8,115 bases of DNA from NCBI GenBank assembly GCA_025929655.1, contig JAICPV010000079.1:1-8115 (forward strand). Reading direction: 5' to 3'. The notes under the pieces are model-generated. The model worked only from the letters and a program-made list of their open reading frames with translations, was not told the DNA's origin and did not search any database. This DNA comes from Pyrinomonadaceae bacterium. Its GTDB lineage: Bacteria; Acidobacteriota; Blastocatellia; Pyrinomonadales; Pyrinomonadaceae. Each line of letters opens with the position of its first letter. Within the stretch, counting starts at the first letter, position 1. Both the position numbers and the translations under genes were made by a program. This document shows positions 1 to 6,491 of this stretch, in pieces.

Positions 1-504
1 GAAGAGGTGTTCATCGCCCGGCCGTCACCGGATGGAAGATGGATCGCCTTTCAATCCAAGCAAACAGGTACGAGCAATGTGTTTATTCGCGCAGTGGACG
101 GCGGAGAGACGAAACAGCTGACCTTCGACGAGGAGTTCGCAGGCTTCCCATCATGGTCCCCGGACGGGCGATGGCTGGCTGTGCAACTTAAGCGGGGCGA
201 AGACAGTTTCGTCGCGTTTATCTCCGCCGATGGCGGTACGATCACACAACTTACGAACGAAAAGGGTCAAAGTTGGGTGAGCGACTGGTCGCCCGATGGG
301 AGCGAGATCCTCTTTGCGGGACAACGGGACGGACTATGGAATCTTTACTCTGTTTCGAGGGTCACCGCGAAACAGCGAAAGCTAACGAATTTTTCAAAAC
401 TCAACAGTTACGTCCGTTACCCGGTGTGGTCCCCCGTGAACGACCGGATAGCATTCGAATATGCCGAGACCACAGGGAATATCTGGATGGTGGACCTCGA
501 GTAA
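1..504 (+). CDS. C-terminal part of a TolB/PD40 beta-propeller protein (5' end outside window)
   Basis: The frame is open from base 1 to the TAA at 502-504, so this is the last 167 residues of a longer protein; the GTG at position 7 is not a credible start. Four PD40 (WD40-like) repeats are visible, each centred on a version of WSPDGxxIAF: RPSPDGRWIAF near the start, then FPSWSPDGRWLAV, VSDWSPDGSEILF and a degenerate YPVWSPVNDRIAF near the end. The protein closes with a blade strand (NIWMVDLE), normal for these proteins. PD40 propellers bind proteins or small ligands; in TolB the propeller is periplasmic. In Acidobacteria such propellers are very often fused behind an N-terminal OmpR-type winged helix, but that part would lie upstream and cannot be seen. 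No catalytic residues are recognisable. The gene converges on the FAD monooxygenase with a 45-bp gap and no clear terminator hairpin. Confidence 0.85.
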   Translation, partial: EEVFIARPSPDGRWIAFQSKQTGTSNVFIRAVDGGETKQLTFDEEFAGFPSWSPDGRWLAVQLKRGEDSFVAFISADGGTITQLTNEKGQSWVSDWSPDGSEILFAGQRDGLWNLYSVSRVTAKQRKLTNFSKLNSYVRYPVWSPVNDRIAFEYAETTGNIWMVDLE

Positions 505-549
505 CCGCCAACTTACAAATCCTTAGACAACACTCGATCCGCGTTTTCC

Positions 550-1914
550 TCAAGACGCCGTTGAGATCCTCGCGGATGTTATACCGTTTTCACGGCCAAC
601 TCGTGAGCGCAACTCGTGTGAAAATACTCGTCGGACGATTGAAGGTCGGAAAAGCGTTTCAGGCCCTTCCTGAAGTTGCGCTACCTTGATGAACGCCCTG
701 GCCGCCTCTGCGTCGTTGTGCCCGCACCGATGCAGTTTAGCCATGTACCAGTTTATTAACTTCACTCCGAAGGTTCGTTTGCCAACGGTCTCAGGCATTC
801 GCAGGTCCGTACCGACTGCGACACTCCACGGGGTGTCAATTACGTTCCCGGCTCTATTGAAAAATCGGCGAGCTAAGTTATCGTAGCCATTCGTCAATTC
901 CGTTTTTAGAGCCAACCCTTGCAAAGCCGCCACAGACATTCCTTGCCCGTAGATGGGGTTGAAACTGCAGATTGCATCGCCGAAAACAAGGAATGCGTCG
1001 GGAAAAGTTTTCAGCTTCTCGTAACGCCTGCGAACGCTAGCCGGAAAGCGAATCGTCGCCGGCTCGCCAACCGGCTCGGCGTCTCGGATCAGTTCGTAAA
1101 TGTCGTTGACGGGAAGACCTTTCGCATACGCGATGAAACCGTCCAGATCTTCCGGTGCGCCATGACCAAAATGTCCAAAGAGGGTTACTACCCACGAACG
1201 GTCTTCTTGAGCAAGCGCCACGCCTCCGCGCTTGCCTTCAGGCGTCGGCGGTATCAATACGATAGTGTCGCCGTCGAGATCATTCGAACGACGCTTGAAA
1301 AATCGAGTAGTGTATTTGAGTTGTACTTCGACCCTCTCCTCAGCGGGAGACGGCAACCCGATCGAGCGAAGCCACTCCGGCGTCTTAGATCCGCGTCCGG
1401 TCGCATCGATGGTCAGGTTGGCGCCGATGATGCCGCCTTCTGTTATAACCCCCTTGACAGCCTGACCGTCGAAAGCCAATTCACGAATAGACCGTCCGGT
1501 AACGAAATCAATATTGTCCACGTTCTGGACTTGTCGCCGTACGGTGCTTTCCAGAAGCGGCCGGCTCGCCATTACACCGGGCCGTCCAGTCGCCGAGCGG
1601 CGCAAGCACGCACCTTCAAAATACCATCTGCCATCGTTGAGCACGTCTGCGTAAACCGCTCCCGATTTCACCAATTCTTTTTCGAGATCGGGGAATAGGT
1701 CTGTCAATATCTCGGTTCCGCTGGCGAGTATGCCATGTGCGTGTCGCCCCTGAGGCACCCCTCGGCGCGGGAGGTTGTTATTCTGGAGATTGTCTCGTTC
1801 GACGATCGTCACTTTCTCAAAAAATTCCGAAAGGACTCGGGCGGCGATCAGCCCGGCCATACTGCCTCCCATAACGACCGCATATCGTCGGTTGGTCATT
1901 ACTTCTGAAATCAT
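550..1914 (-). CDS. FAD-dependent monooxygenase, polyether-epoxidase-like (MonCI/Lsd18 type) family
   Basis: A 454-residue flavoprotein of the p-hydroxybenzoate hydroxylase fold. Visible motifs are a dinucleotide-binding loop GGSMAG (residues 16-21) followed by a strand ending in VERD, with E39 placed to bind the FAD ribose; IDATGRGS (169-176); and the FAD-pyrophosphate/ribityl motif FGDAICSFNPIYGQGMS (311-327), containing GD (312-313) and P320. The segments RRGVPQGRHAH (50-60), ASRPLL (116-121) and FNPIYGQGMS resemble, from memory, the flavin epoxidases of polyether biosynthesis (MonCI, Lsd18, LasC), so epoxidation or hydroxylation of a hydrophobic polyene-like substrate is the best guess. 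The substrate is unknown. There is no signal peptide or membrane segment, so it is probably cytosolic. The length is normal for the family and no key residue is missing. ATG at 1914 is chosen because GGAGG lies 3 nt upstream; the ATG five codons later is 18 nt from it. It lies 215 bp downstream of the winged-helix regulator on the same strand and may be its target. Confidence 0.82.
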   Translation of the reverse strand: MISEVMTNRRYAVVMGGSMAGLIAARVLSEFFEKVTIVERDNLQNNNLPRRGVPQGRHAHGILASGTEILTDLFPDLEKELVKSGAVYADVLNDGRWYFEGACLRRSATGRPGVMASRPLLESTVRRQVQNVDNIDFVTGRSIRELAFDGQAVKGVITEGGIIGANLTIDATGRGSKTPEWLRSIGLPSPAEERVEVQLKYTTRFFKRRSNDLDGDTIVLIPPTPEGKRGGVALAQEDRSWVVTLFGHFGHGAPEDLDGFIAYAKGLPVNDIYELIRDAEPVGEPATIRFPASVRRRYEKLKTFPDAFLVFGDAICSFNPIYGQGMSVAALQGLALKTELTNGYDNLARRFFNRAGNVIDTPWSVAVGTDLRMPETVGKRTFGVKLINWYMAKLHRCGHNDAEAARAFIKVAQLQEGPETLFRPSIVRRVFSHELRSRVGRENGITSARISTAS

Positions 1915-1917
1915 ATT

Positions 1918-1922
1918 CCTCC
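1918..1922 (-). promoter_or_regulatory. Ribosome-binding site of the FAD monooxygenase
   Basis: The minus strand reads TTTGGAGGAATATG. GGAGG ends 3 nt before the ATG at 1914. That is tight spacing, but it is the only strong Shine-Dalgarno match near the start and it favours the first ATG over the one at 1899. Confidence 0.6.
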
Positions 1923-2003
1923 AAATTCGAGTGTGTGGGCTCGAAGATTGAGGAAATGTTAATGGGAGAGGTGTTGTTGAGTATTTAGCAACGTATGAAT
2001 TTG

Positions 2004-2023
2004 TTCTGAAGAATTTCTGAAGA
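2004..2023 (+). promoter_or_regulatory. Tandem 11-bp-phased TTCTGAAGA direct repeats, candidate regulator-binding site
   Basis: TTCTGAAGA occurs at 2004-2012 and again at 2015-2023, a start-to-start distance of exactly 11 bp (one helical turn). The pair lies 90-109 bp upstream of the FAD monooxygenase start, in the gap behind the winged-helix regulator gene. OmpR/PhoB-type winged helices characteristically bind direct repeats phased at about 11 bp (the pho box is the standard example). The core TTCTGAAG recurs on the minus strand at 3872-3879 in front of the regulator's own start, and a shorter TTCTGAA lies at 1903-1909 just inside the FAD gene. The repeats are seen; the binding role is inference. 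Confidence 0.35.
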
Positions 2024-2129
2024 TATCTGTCGAATTAGCCGGCGCAATTTCGCTAATAGTACGGAGTTGGAAATCGAAAGTCGTCCAAAGTTCAACAACA
2101 TTTCCGGCTCGGGGACTTCTTCTAAGTCT

Positions 2130-3866
2130 TTAGTCAGTAACTTTGAAGATCCGCCATTCGCCGTCGATACCTTCGAACGAGCGGTTTCCGACCTCTTCAA
2201 ACGCGAGACCCGACCCCGCGACCAAATCCTTAACGGTTCGGGAAACGAATACATCACCGTTAACTGATTCATCTGCGATCCTTCGCGCCAGATCGACCGC
2301 AATGCCGCCAAATGTATGATCCACGAGGTCGCATTCGCCGGTGTGAAGGCCCGTTTTAACGTCAAGTCCGAGTTTCCTTGCTTCTACGTTTATTGATAAG
2401 GCACATCGAATCGCCCGTGCGGGACCATCGAACGTCGCTAAGATTCCGTTCTCATCGTAGGCGACCTCTCGGCCGCGGAATTTTTCGAGTTGTTTGTCGA
2501 CGATCCTTCGTGATGATCTGATAACTTCTGTCCAGTCCTGTTTGTTTCGTTTTCGCTCTTCGGAGGCGAAATCAGCGATGCGGATGTTCATCACGGTCGC
2601 GAGCACCCGATCGTATTCCACCGCATCCTTCAAACCGCCGACGAACTCCTCAATCTCTTTTAGAATCGATTCCTGATCTCCGACGAATGGCAAATGGTCG
2701 TCACCCGGAAGTTCGACGAATTTGCTGCCCGCAATTCTGGATGCCACAAACCTTCCTTCCTCAACTTGTAAACACGGATCGTCTTTCCGGTGAATGACGA
2801 GCGTTGGCACACGAATGGTCGGCAATACGTCCCTCACGTCTATCTCAGCGTTCATCTTTGTCAGCGCCACTGCAGCCCCCGGACTTGCCCCCATTCTGAG
2901 ATAGGTCGCCCACCATTCCCGAAATTCTGGATCGGAAGCCATCGAGGGAGCCCGTTCTTCGATCCCGACCGGCCCACCCCATTCGCGCTGCATCAGCTCG
3001 AAGAAAGCGGACCTCTGACGTTCGGTCGGTGCCCAAGGATAACTCTCATCACGAATGCGCTTTGCATACGTGCCGATCATAACCAGCCCGGTGGTACGTT
3101 CGGGATAGGTCGCGGCAAACAAGGAACACATCGGCCCGCCTTCCGAGACGCCTACCAACACGGCCCTCGCGGAACCGACAGCGTCCATCACCGCATGAAC
3201 GTCCTCCATTCGTTGCTCTAGGGTAGGAAGTTCCGATAACGGCACTCGGTCCGACAGTCCCGTACCGCGCTTATCGAAAAGGATCAAACGCGAAAACGAA
3301 GCTAGTCGATCAAGAAACCTTGCGAATAAAGGATGTTTCCAAAAGTATTCGAGATGAGAAACCCAGCCCATCACAAAAACAACATCGATTTCTCCGCTTC
3401 CTACCACTTGATACGCAATGTTCACGTCACCGTTTTGTGCGTATCGGGTTTCGGGCGGTTCAGACCGTAACCAGTCGGGTTCGACGGCCGCGGGTCCTTT
3501 GCGTTCGACGTATGTCTCGTTTTCTTCCGCGGGGACCGCGGCAGTTGTTCTTACTGGTTCGATAAACCGATATCCGAGTTTTGGGACTGTCTCGATAAAA
3601 CTGGGTTTAAGAACCCTTCGTAGGAGTGAGATATTCTGAGCTAGATTGTTCTCTTCGATAAAGGCTCCATCCCAGATTTCGTCCAACATTCGCTGCTTGC
3701 TGACAACCCGGCCGCTGTTTTGAAGTAGCAAAAGAAGTGTGTCAAATACTTTTGGAGCGAGAGGAATGTTCGACGCGTCGCGCGTTAACCTGCGCTCGCT
3801 GGCGTCCAACTTGAAACCGCCGAAGAGATAAGTTCTATTGTCGCCAACGCGCATCAGCGAATTCAA
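2130..3866 (-). CDS. Winged-helix / alpha-beta hydrolase / degenerate class III adenylate cyclase fusion (putative one-component regulator)
   Basis: Three domains in 578 residues. Residues 11-105 are an OmpR/CadC-type winged helix: FGGFKLDASERRL, APKVFDTLLLLL, a recognition-helix region around NLAQNISLLRRVL, and the wing ETVPKLGYRF. Residues 140-412 are an alpha/beta hydrolase with FDKRGTGLSDR (197-207), nucleophile elbow GVSEGG (S241), likely acid D363 and H391 in GDDHLPFVGD; the triad looks complete. Residues 418-576 match the cyclase homology domain (FRGREV, ILATFDGPARAIRCA, GLHTGE, SRTVKDLVAGSG, GEWRIF). Both metal aspartates appear replaced, by R429 in VMNIRIADF and N473 in DENGILATF, so cyclase activity is doubtful. 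Hydrolase-cyclase fusions are known (mycobacterial Rv1900c/LipJ); adding a DNA-binding head is less usual. No membrane segment or signal peptide is present. The start is uncertain: TTG at 3866 has GAAGG 4 nt upstream, whereas ATG at 3854 has no good ribosome site. Probably a cytosolic ligand-sensing transcription factor. Confidence 0.85.
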   Translation of the reverse strand: MNSLMRVGDNRTYLFGGFKLDASERRLTRDASNIPLAPKVFDTLLLLLQNSGRVVSKQRMLDEIWDGAFIEENNLAQNISLLRRVLKPSFIETVPKLGYRFIEPVRTTAAVPAEENETYVERKGPAAVEPDWLRSEPPETRYAQNGDVNIAYQVVGSGEIDVVFVMGWVSHLEYFWKHPLFARFLDRLASFSRLILFDKRGTGLSDRVPLSELPTLEQRMEDVHAVMDAVGSARAVLVGVSEGGPMCSLFAATYPERTTGLVMIGTYAKRIRDESYPWAPTERQRSAFFELMQREWGGPVGIEERAPSMASDPEFREWWATYLRMGASPGAAVALTKMNAEIDVRDVLPTIRVPTLVIHRKDDPCLQVEEGRFVASRIAGSKFVELPGDDHLPFVGDQESILKEIEEFVGGLKDAVEYDRVLATVMNIRIADFASEERKRNKQDWTEVIRSSRRIVDKQLEKFRGREVAYDENGILATFDGPARAIRCALSINVEARKLGLDVKTGLHTGECDLVDHTFGGIAVDLARRIADESVNGDVFVSRTVKDLVAGSGLAFEEVGNRSFEGIDGEWRIFKVTD

Positions 3867-3870
3867 AAAA

Positions 3871-3881
3871 CCTTCAGAAGG
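3871..3881 (-). promoter_or_regulatory. Palindrome CCTTCTGAAGG overlapping the ribosome site of the winged-helix fusion gene
   Basis: The minus strand reads CCTTCTGAAGG, an 11-bp perfect palindrome around a central base. Its GAAGG half sits 4 nt before the TTG at 3866 and is the only Shine-Dalgarno-like sequence near either candidate start. It also contains TTCTGAAG, the core of the tandem repeats at 2004-2023, so it could be both ribosome site and autoregulatory operator. The second role is inference. Confidence 0.35.
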
Positions 3882-3929
3882 AATTCACAGAACTCTAAAG
3901 ATTTCGATTACATGATCGCACAACAATGC

Positions 3930-3942
3930 CAATTACTAATTG
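3930..3942. repeat. Perfect palindrome CAATTACTAATTG, possible operator
   Basis: CAATTA and TAATTG are exact inverted arms around one central C. It lies 64-76 bp upstream of the TTG start of the winged-helix fusion gene, in AT-rich DNA where its promoter would be expected. A TGATCG hexamer also occurs at 3913-3918 and 3941-3946. A dimeric regulator could bind here, but nothing in the sequence says which one. Confidence 0.3.
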
Positions 3943-4318
3943 ATCGAATTTTACCTCAACAGGGCAAGCGAACAACCACATATCGAAATGAAGCAGGAGA
4001 TAGTATTTTTGAGTAGGGGGAAAGATTTCGTATCGCAGCAGGAATCGGACCTTTTGCGTCGTATGCGACAAGCTCGTGGAACTGTTCACACTGGCGAGAA
4101 GTGCAGACGGTCAGCGGCAACAGTAATAATTAAAGCGAAACGCGAGGTGATCAAGCTGCGGCGTCGAGCGCATTTTCGGGTGCGGCGCGCAGGTTGGCGT
4201 GTTTTTTACGATCCGGTCTTCGGGGGCGGCCCGGTTTTAAGGCTTCGATCTACGGCGTCGAGGGCCTGGCGTCCTGGCTGGAGTAGAATAATTGGTACAA
4301 AACCTAGCAGCTTGGTGT

Positions 4319-4339
4319 TTTCTCTTTAAGAAAGAGAAA
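4319..4339. repeat. 9-bp perfect inverted repeat (hairpin), TTTCTCTTT / AAAGAGAAA
   Basis: The left arm at 4319-4327 and right arm at 4331-4339 pair perfectly around a 3-nt AAG loop. The stem is A/T-rich and neither side is followed by a T run, so it is not a standard terminator. It precedes GGTGATGATC and lies about 180 bp before the serine hydrolase start, so it could be a leader-RNA structure if transcription begins upstream. Confidence 0.45.
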
Positions 4340-4506
4340 GGTGATGATCGGGAACCTCAAAGCACTTGGCGGGTGCGTCTTTGTTCTATTCGAAGAGGCT
4401 CAACGGGTGACGCCGCTGTTGCGACGCAATTTTGGATAAGTTCAAAGGCGCGCTTTAGCGAACCTCACGGTTTCGTGGCAATTCTTACTATCGATGGGAT
4501 TCCAGT

Positions 4507-4512
4507 AGGGAG
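4507..4512 (+). promoter_or_regulatory. Ribosome-binding site of the serine hydrolase
   Basis: AGGGAG ends 9 nt before the ATG at 4522, a normal spacing, and supports that start. The start also places a proper signal peptide at the N-terminus. Confidence 0.65.
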
Positions 4513-4521
4513 CTTTACTCC

Positions 4522-6183
4522 ATGAGAGGTTACAGAGCTGCAAAAATTTTCATACTCAACGCGGTTTCGACCCTGCTCTTTTCCCTTCCGGTTTTCGGGC
4601 AAGGCGACGTTGTTAAAAGCGATGGGATCGCGAACCCGCTTCACCGGGAGAATCTCGGGAGAATCGTATTCACAACGAAACCGCCCGCTGCGGCCGACGT
4701 CACCGAAGCGGATTTTCTAAAGAGCTTCGAACTGGATCAAACCGGCGATCTCGCGTTCCGAGCCTTCATGGGGAATTCGCTGACCAACTATTTGCACCGG
4801 CTTTCTCCTGTGACGCCGGCGGACCAGCTCACTCAAAACGGTAATTATCAATTTTCATTTTTCGTAGACGGCCGTTTGGTCCACAAAGAGAATCTTCACC
4901 CTGCCGCGATCTCCAAAGCAGACAAAGACGCGAAAACGATCTTCGGCGTGTCATTCATCAATTCGTCGAACCCGGAATCCCGATGGGGCGGGATCTGGCA
5001 CCGGTTCATGCTTAATGGAGGTTGGGACGCCCTCACGGCCGGGAAGCATCTGTTGCGAATCGAGATCCGGCCCTATGTCAGAAACACAGAGCTTAAAGTA
5101 GGCGAGCTGATCGCTTCGGGTGAACTGCAGATTACGGTGGTTAAGCCGAAAATCGATGAGAAGTCGACGCAGGTCCGGACGATCGACCGAGGAAGTGGCT
5201 GGCAGATTTATAAAGGCGGCTACGACACGGAGAAGATCAGGGAACTCAAAAGTCGGATCACGGAAGACCTCTACAAGCAAATAACAAGCATCGTGGTCAT
5301 CAAGGACGGCAAGCTTTTAATCGAGGAATATTTCAACGGTGCCACCCGAGAGACACTTCACAACACACGATCGGTCGGCAAATCTTTCGCGTCGACGATG
5401 ATGGGAATCGCCATCAACGAGGGCCACATCAAGAGCGAGCATCAAACTCTCAAAGATTTTTACGATCTTACAAAGTTCGCCAACCACTCCGCGAAAAAAG
5501 AATCGGTCACGCTCGAAAGTTTGCTGACGATGAGCTCCGGGTTCGACGGTAACGACGATGAAGAAGATTCCCTCGGAAACGAGGAGAAGATGTACCCCAC
5601 CGGGGACTGGATCAAATTCACTCTCGACCTGCCGATGGACCAGAAAAAGGAGGTCGGCGGAACGTTCAATTATTTCACGGCCGGCGTTGTAGTGCTCGGC
5701 GACATCATCAACAAATCAGTGCCGGGCGGCTTGGAAAAATTCGCCGAGCTGAAATTGTTCAAACCTTTGGGCATTACGAAATATCGATGGCAGTACACGC
5801 CGCAGAAGGTCCCGAGCACAGCAGGCGGCTTGCAAATGAATGCGCTGGATTTCGCGAAGTACGGGCAGCTTTATAAGAACGGCGGAGTGTGGAATAGAAA
5901 GCAGATTGCCCCGCGCGGTTGGGTCGACAAAACGTTCACCAAACATGGTGGCAGAGACTATGGTTATCTGTTTTGGCACTCGACATTTAACGTGAACGGA
6001 AGCAAATACGAGGCGTTCCATCCGTCCGGCAACGGCGGGAACAAGATATACATCTTCAAGGACCAACCGTTGGTGGTCGTCGTCACCGCGACGGCCTACG
6101 GCAAATGGTATATGCATCTGCAGGTGAACAGCATGATGGAGAGTTACATATTGCCAGCGATAGTTTCGGTTCGACCGAATTAA
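4522..6183 (+). CDS. Secreted serine hydrolase, class C beta-lactamase/penicillin-binding-protein fold, with N-terminal accessory domain
   Basis: A 553-residue exported protein. Residues 1-26 form a signal peptide: basic start, hydrophobic stretch IFILNAVSTLLFSLPV, likely cleavage near VFG-Q. Residues about 40-210 are a region I do not recognise, with alternating strand-like segments such as NYQFSFFVDGRLV and HLLRIEIRPYV; this may be a beta-sandwich. From about 225 the protein matches the beta-lactamase/esterase family: the SxxK box is S284-V-G-K287 in NTRSVGKSF, the second-box equivalent is Y384-F-T386 in FNYFTAGVVVLGDII, the helix LESLLTMSSGFD is typical, and the third-box equivalent is HPSGNGG (500-506). 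The third residue of YxN is threonine rather than asparagine. Possible activities are esterase, peptidase or amidase on an extracytoplasmic substrate; true antibiotic hydrolysis cannot be inferred. Length exceeds the usual 350-400 because of the extra domain. It looks monocistronic. Confidence 0.87.
   Translation: MRGYRAAKIFILNAVSTLLFSLPVFGQGDVVKSDGIANPLHRENLGRIVFTTKPPAAADVTEADFLKSFELDQTGDLAFRAFMGNSLTNYLHRLSPVTPADQLTQNGNYQFSFFVDGRLVHKENLHPAAISKADKDAKTIFGVSFINSSNPESRWGGIWHRFMLNGGWDALTAGKHLLRIEIRPYVRNTELKVGELIASGELQITVVKPKIDEKSTQVRTIDRGSGWQIYKGGYDTEKIRELKSRITEDLYKQITSIVVIKDGKLLIEEYFNGATRETLHNTRSVGKSFASTMMGIAINEGHIKSEHQTLKDFYDLTKFANHSAKKESVTLESLLTMSSGFDGNDDEEDSLGNEEKMYPTGDWIKFTLDLPMDQKKEVGGTFNYFTAGVVVLGDIINKSVPGGLEKFAELKLFKPLGITKYRWQYTPQKVPSTAGGLQMNALDFAKYGQLYKNGGVWNRKQIAPRGWVDKTFTKHGGRDYGYLFWHSTFNVNGSKYEAFHPSGNGGNKIYIFKDQPLVVVVTATAYGKWYMHLQVNSMMESYILPAIVSVRPN
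6165..6179. repeat. Hairpin at the 3' end of the serine hydrolase gene
   Basis: TTCGGT and ACCGAA are exact 6-bp inverted arms around TCG, in the last codons before the TAA at 6181. Only a short TT follows, so any terminator activity would be weak. With the hairpin at 6194-6213 it forms a small structured block between converging genes. Confidence 0.35.
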
Positions 6184-6193
6184 CATCCGCCGA

Positions 6194-6213
6194 TGAAGAA
6201 ATCGACTTCTTCA
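6194..6213. terminator. Possible bidirectional hairpin between converging genes
   Basis: TGAAGAA and TTCTTCA form a perfect 7-bp stem around ATCGAC. It lies between the serine hydrolase stop (6183) and the stop of the zinc-ribbon remnant (6211-6213, inside the stem). No T tract follows on either strand, so this is a position-based guess. Confidence 0.3.
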
Positions 6214-6437
6214 GCGCCAACGATCCTGCCGTTTTTCGATTTTGTCAATGTGCCTTTCAAAGCGAGGCCTCGCGTCCCGGCGGCCCATTATCTCGGTCGC
6301 CAAAATCAGGATGAACAGAAGCCCGACGATCGTCACCTTCGCGAATGCGAGAATAATAATAAGGGCCAGAAGCCTACGGCGGCTTCCGTTTCCGTCAGGC
6401 CCTCAGGAACCCCCGACCCGCACGCCGGACAAAACAT
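6211..6437 (-). pseudogene. Frameshifted zinc-ribbon / single-pass membrane protein gene
   Basis: Two matching halves lie in different minus-strand frames. The first, from ATG 6437 (or GTG 6440), reads MFCPACGSGVPEGLT, the classic start of small zinc-ribbon proteins, then runs out of sense to a TGA at 6333-6335 after 34 residues. The second is open from just after a TGA at 6403-6405 to the TGA at 6211-6213. It reads PDGNGSRRR, then a strong membrane segment LLALIIILAF, then VTIVGLLFILILATEIMG and a charged tail ending EKRQDRWR. The distance from ATG to final stop is one base short of a multiple of three. The second CxxC expected about 10-15 residues after the first is absent, so a simple one-base sequencing error does not explain it; a short deletion does. 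There is no clear ribosome site. It lies 54 bp downstream of the NHL propeller gene on the same strand. Functional status is inferred. Confidence 0.6.
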
Positions 6438-6491
6438 CACGTATTTGTATCAAGGATCAGCATGGCCGATCTGTTCCGTCAGGGTTACGGC

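Larger units (their letters stand above)
3867..4521. other. Gene-poor divergent intergenic region of 655 bp
   Basis: This separates the divergently transcribed winged-helix fusion and serine hydrolase genes. Frames here are short and unlike known proteins. A plus frame at 3940-4329 gives a very arginine-rich product with no recognisable motif. A plus frame at 4292-4525 begins with TTG behind a GGAG and its TGA overlaps the next gene's ATG. A 31-residue frame runs from ATG 4344 to TAA 4437-4439. I do not call any of these a gene. Structured DNA present: palindrome CAATTACTAATTG at 3930-3942, an imperfect 16-bp direct repeat CTNCGGCGTCGAGNGC at 4156-4171 and 4250-4265, and a 9-bp hairpin at 4319-4339. 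No tRNA-like cloverleaf was seen. Decayed coding sequence is possible but unproven. Confidence 0.5.

Noticed and set aside
919..1698. Long plus-strand open frame of 259 codons
   Set aside because: It lies antisense inside the FAD monooxygenase, whose motifs are unmistakable. Its own translation has no recognisable domain.
1985..2365. Minus-strand frame of 126 codons overlapping the end of the cyclase-like domain
   Set aside because: The cyclase domain ends naturally at GEWRIFKVTD in the other frame, and this frame gives no recognisable protein, so it is a shadow rather than a frameshifted extension.
3895..4089. Minus-strand frame of 64 codons upstream of the winged-helix fusion
   Set aside because: No domain, no ribosome site, and it covers the AT-rich region where the promoter is expected.
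3940..4329. Plus-strand frame of 129 codons in the intergenic region
   Set aside because: The start is TTG without a ribosome site, the product is extremely arginine-rich in its second half and no family is recognisable. GC-rich non-coding DNA explains it.
6165..6175. GGTTCGA-like string suggesting a tRNA T-arm
   Set aside because: It is part of a 6-bp hairpin at the end of the serine hydrolase gene; no acceptor, D or anticodon arms can be built around it.
5716..6186. Minus-strand frame of 156 codons
   Set aside because: Entirely antisense to the catalytic part of the serine hydrolase, with no motif of its own.
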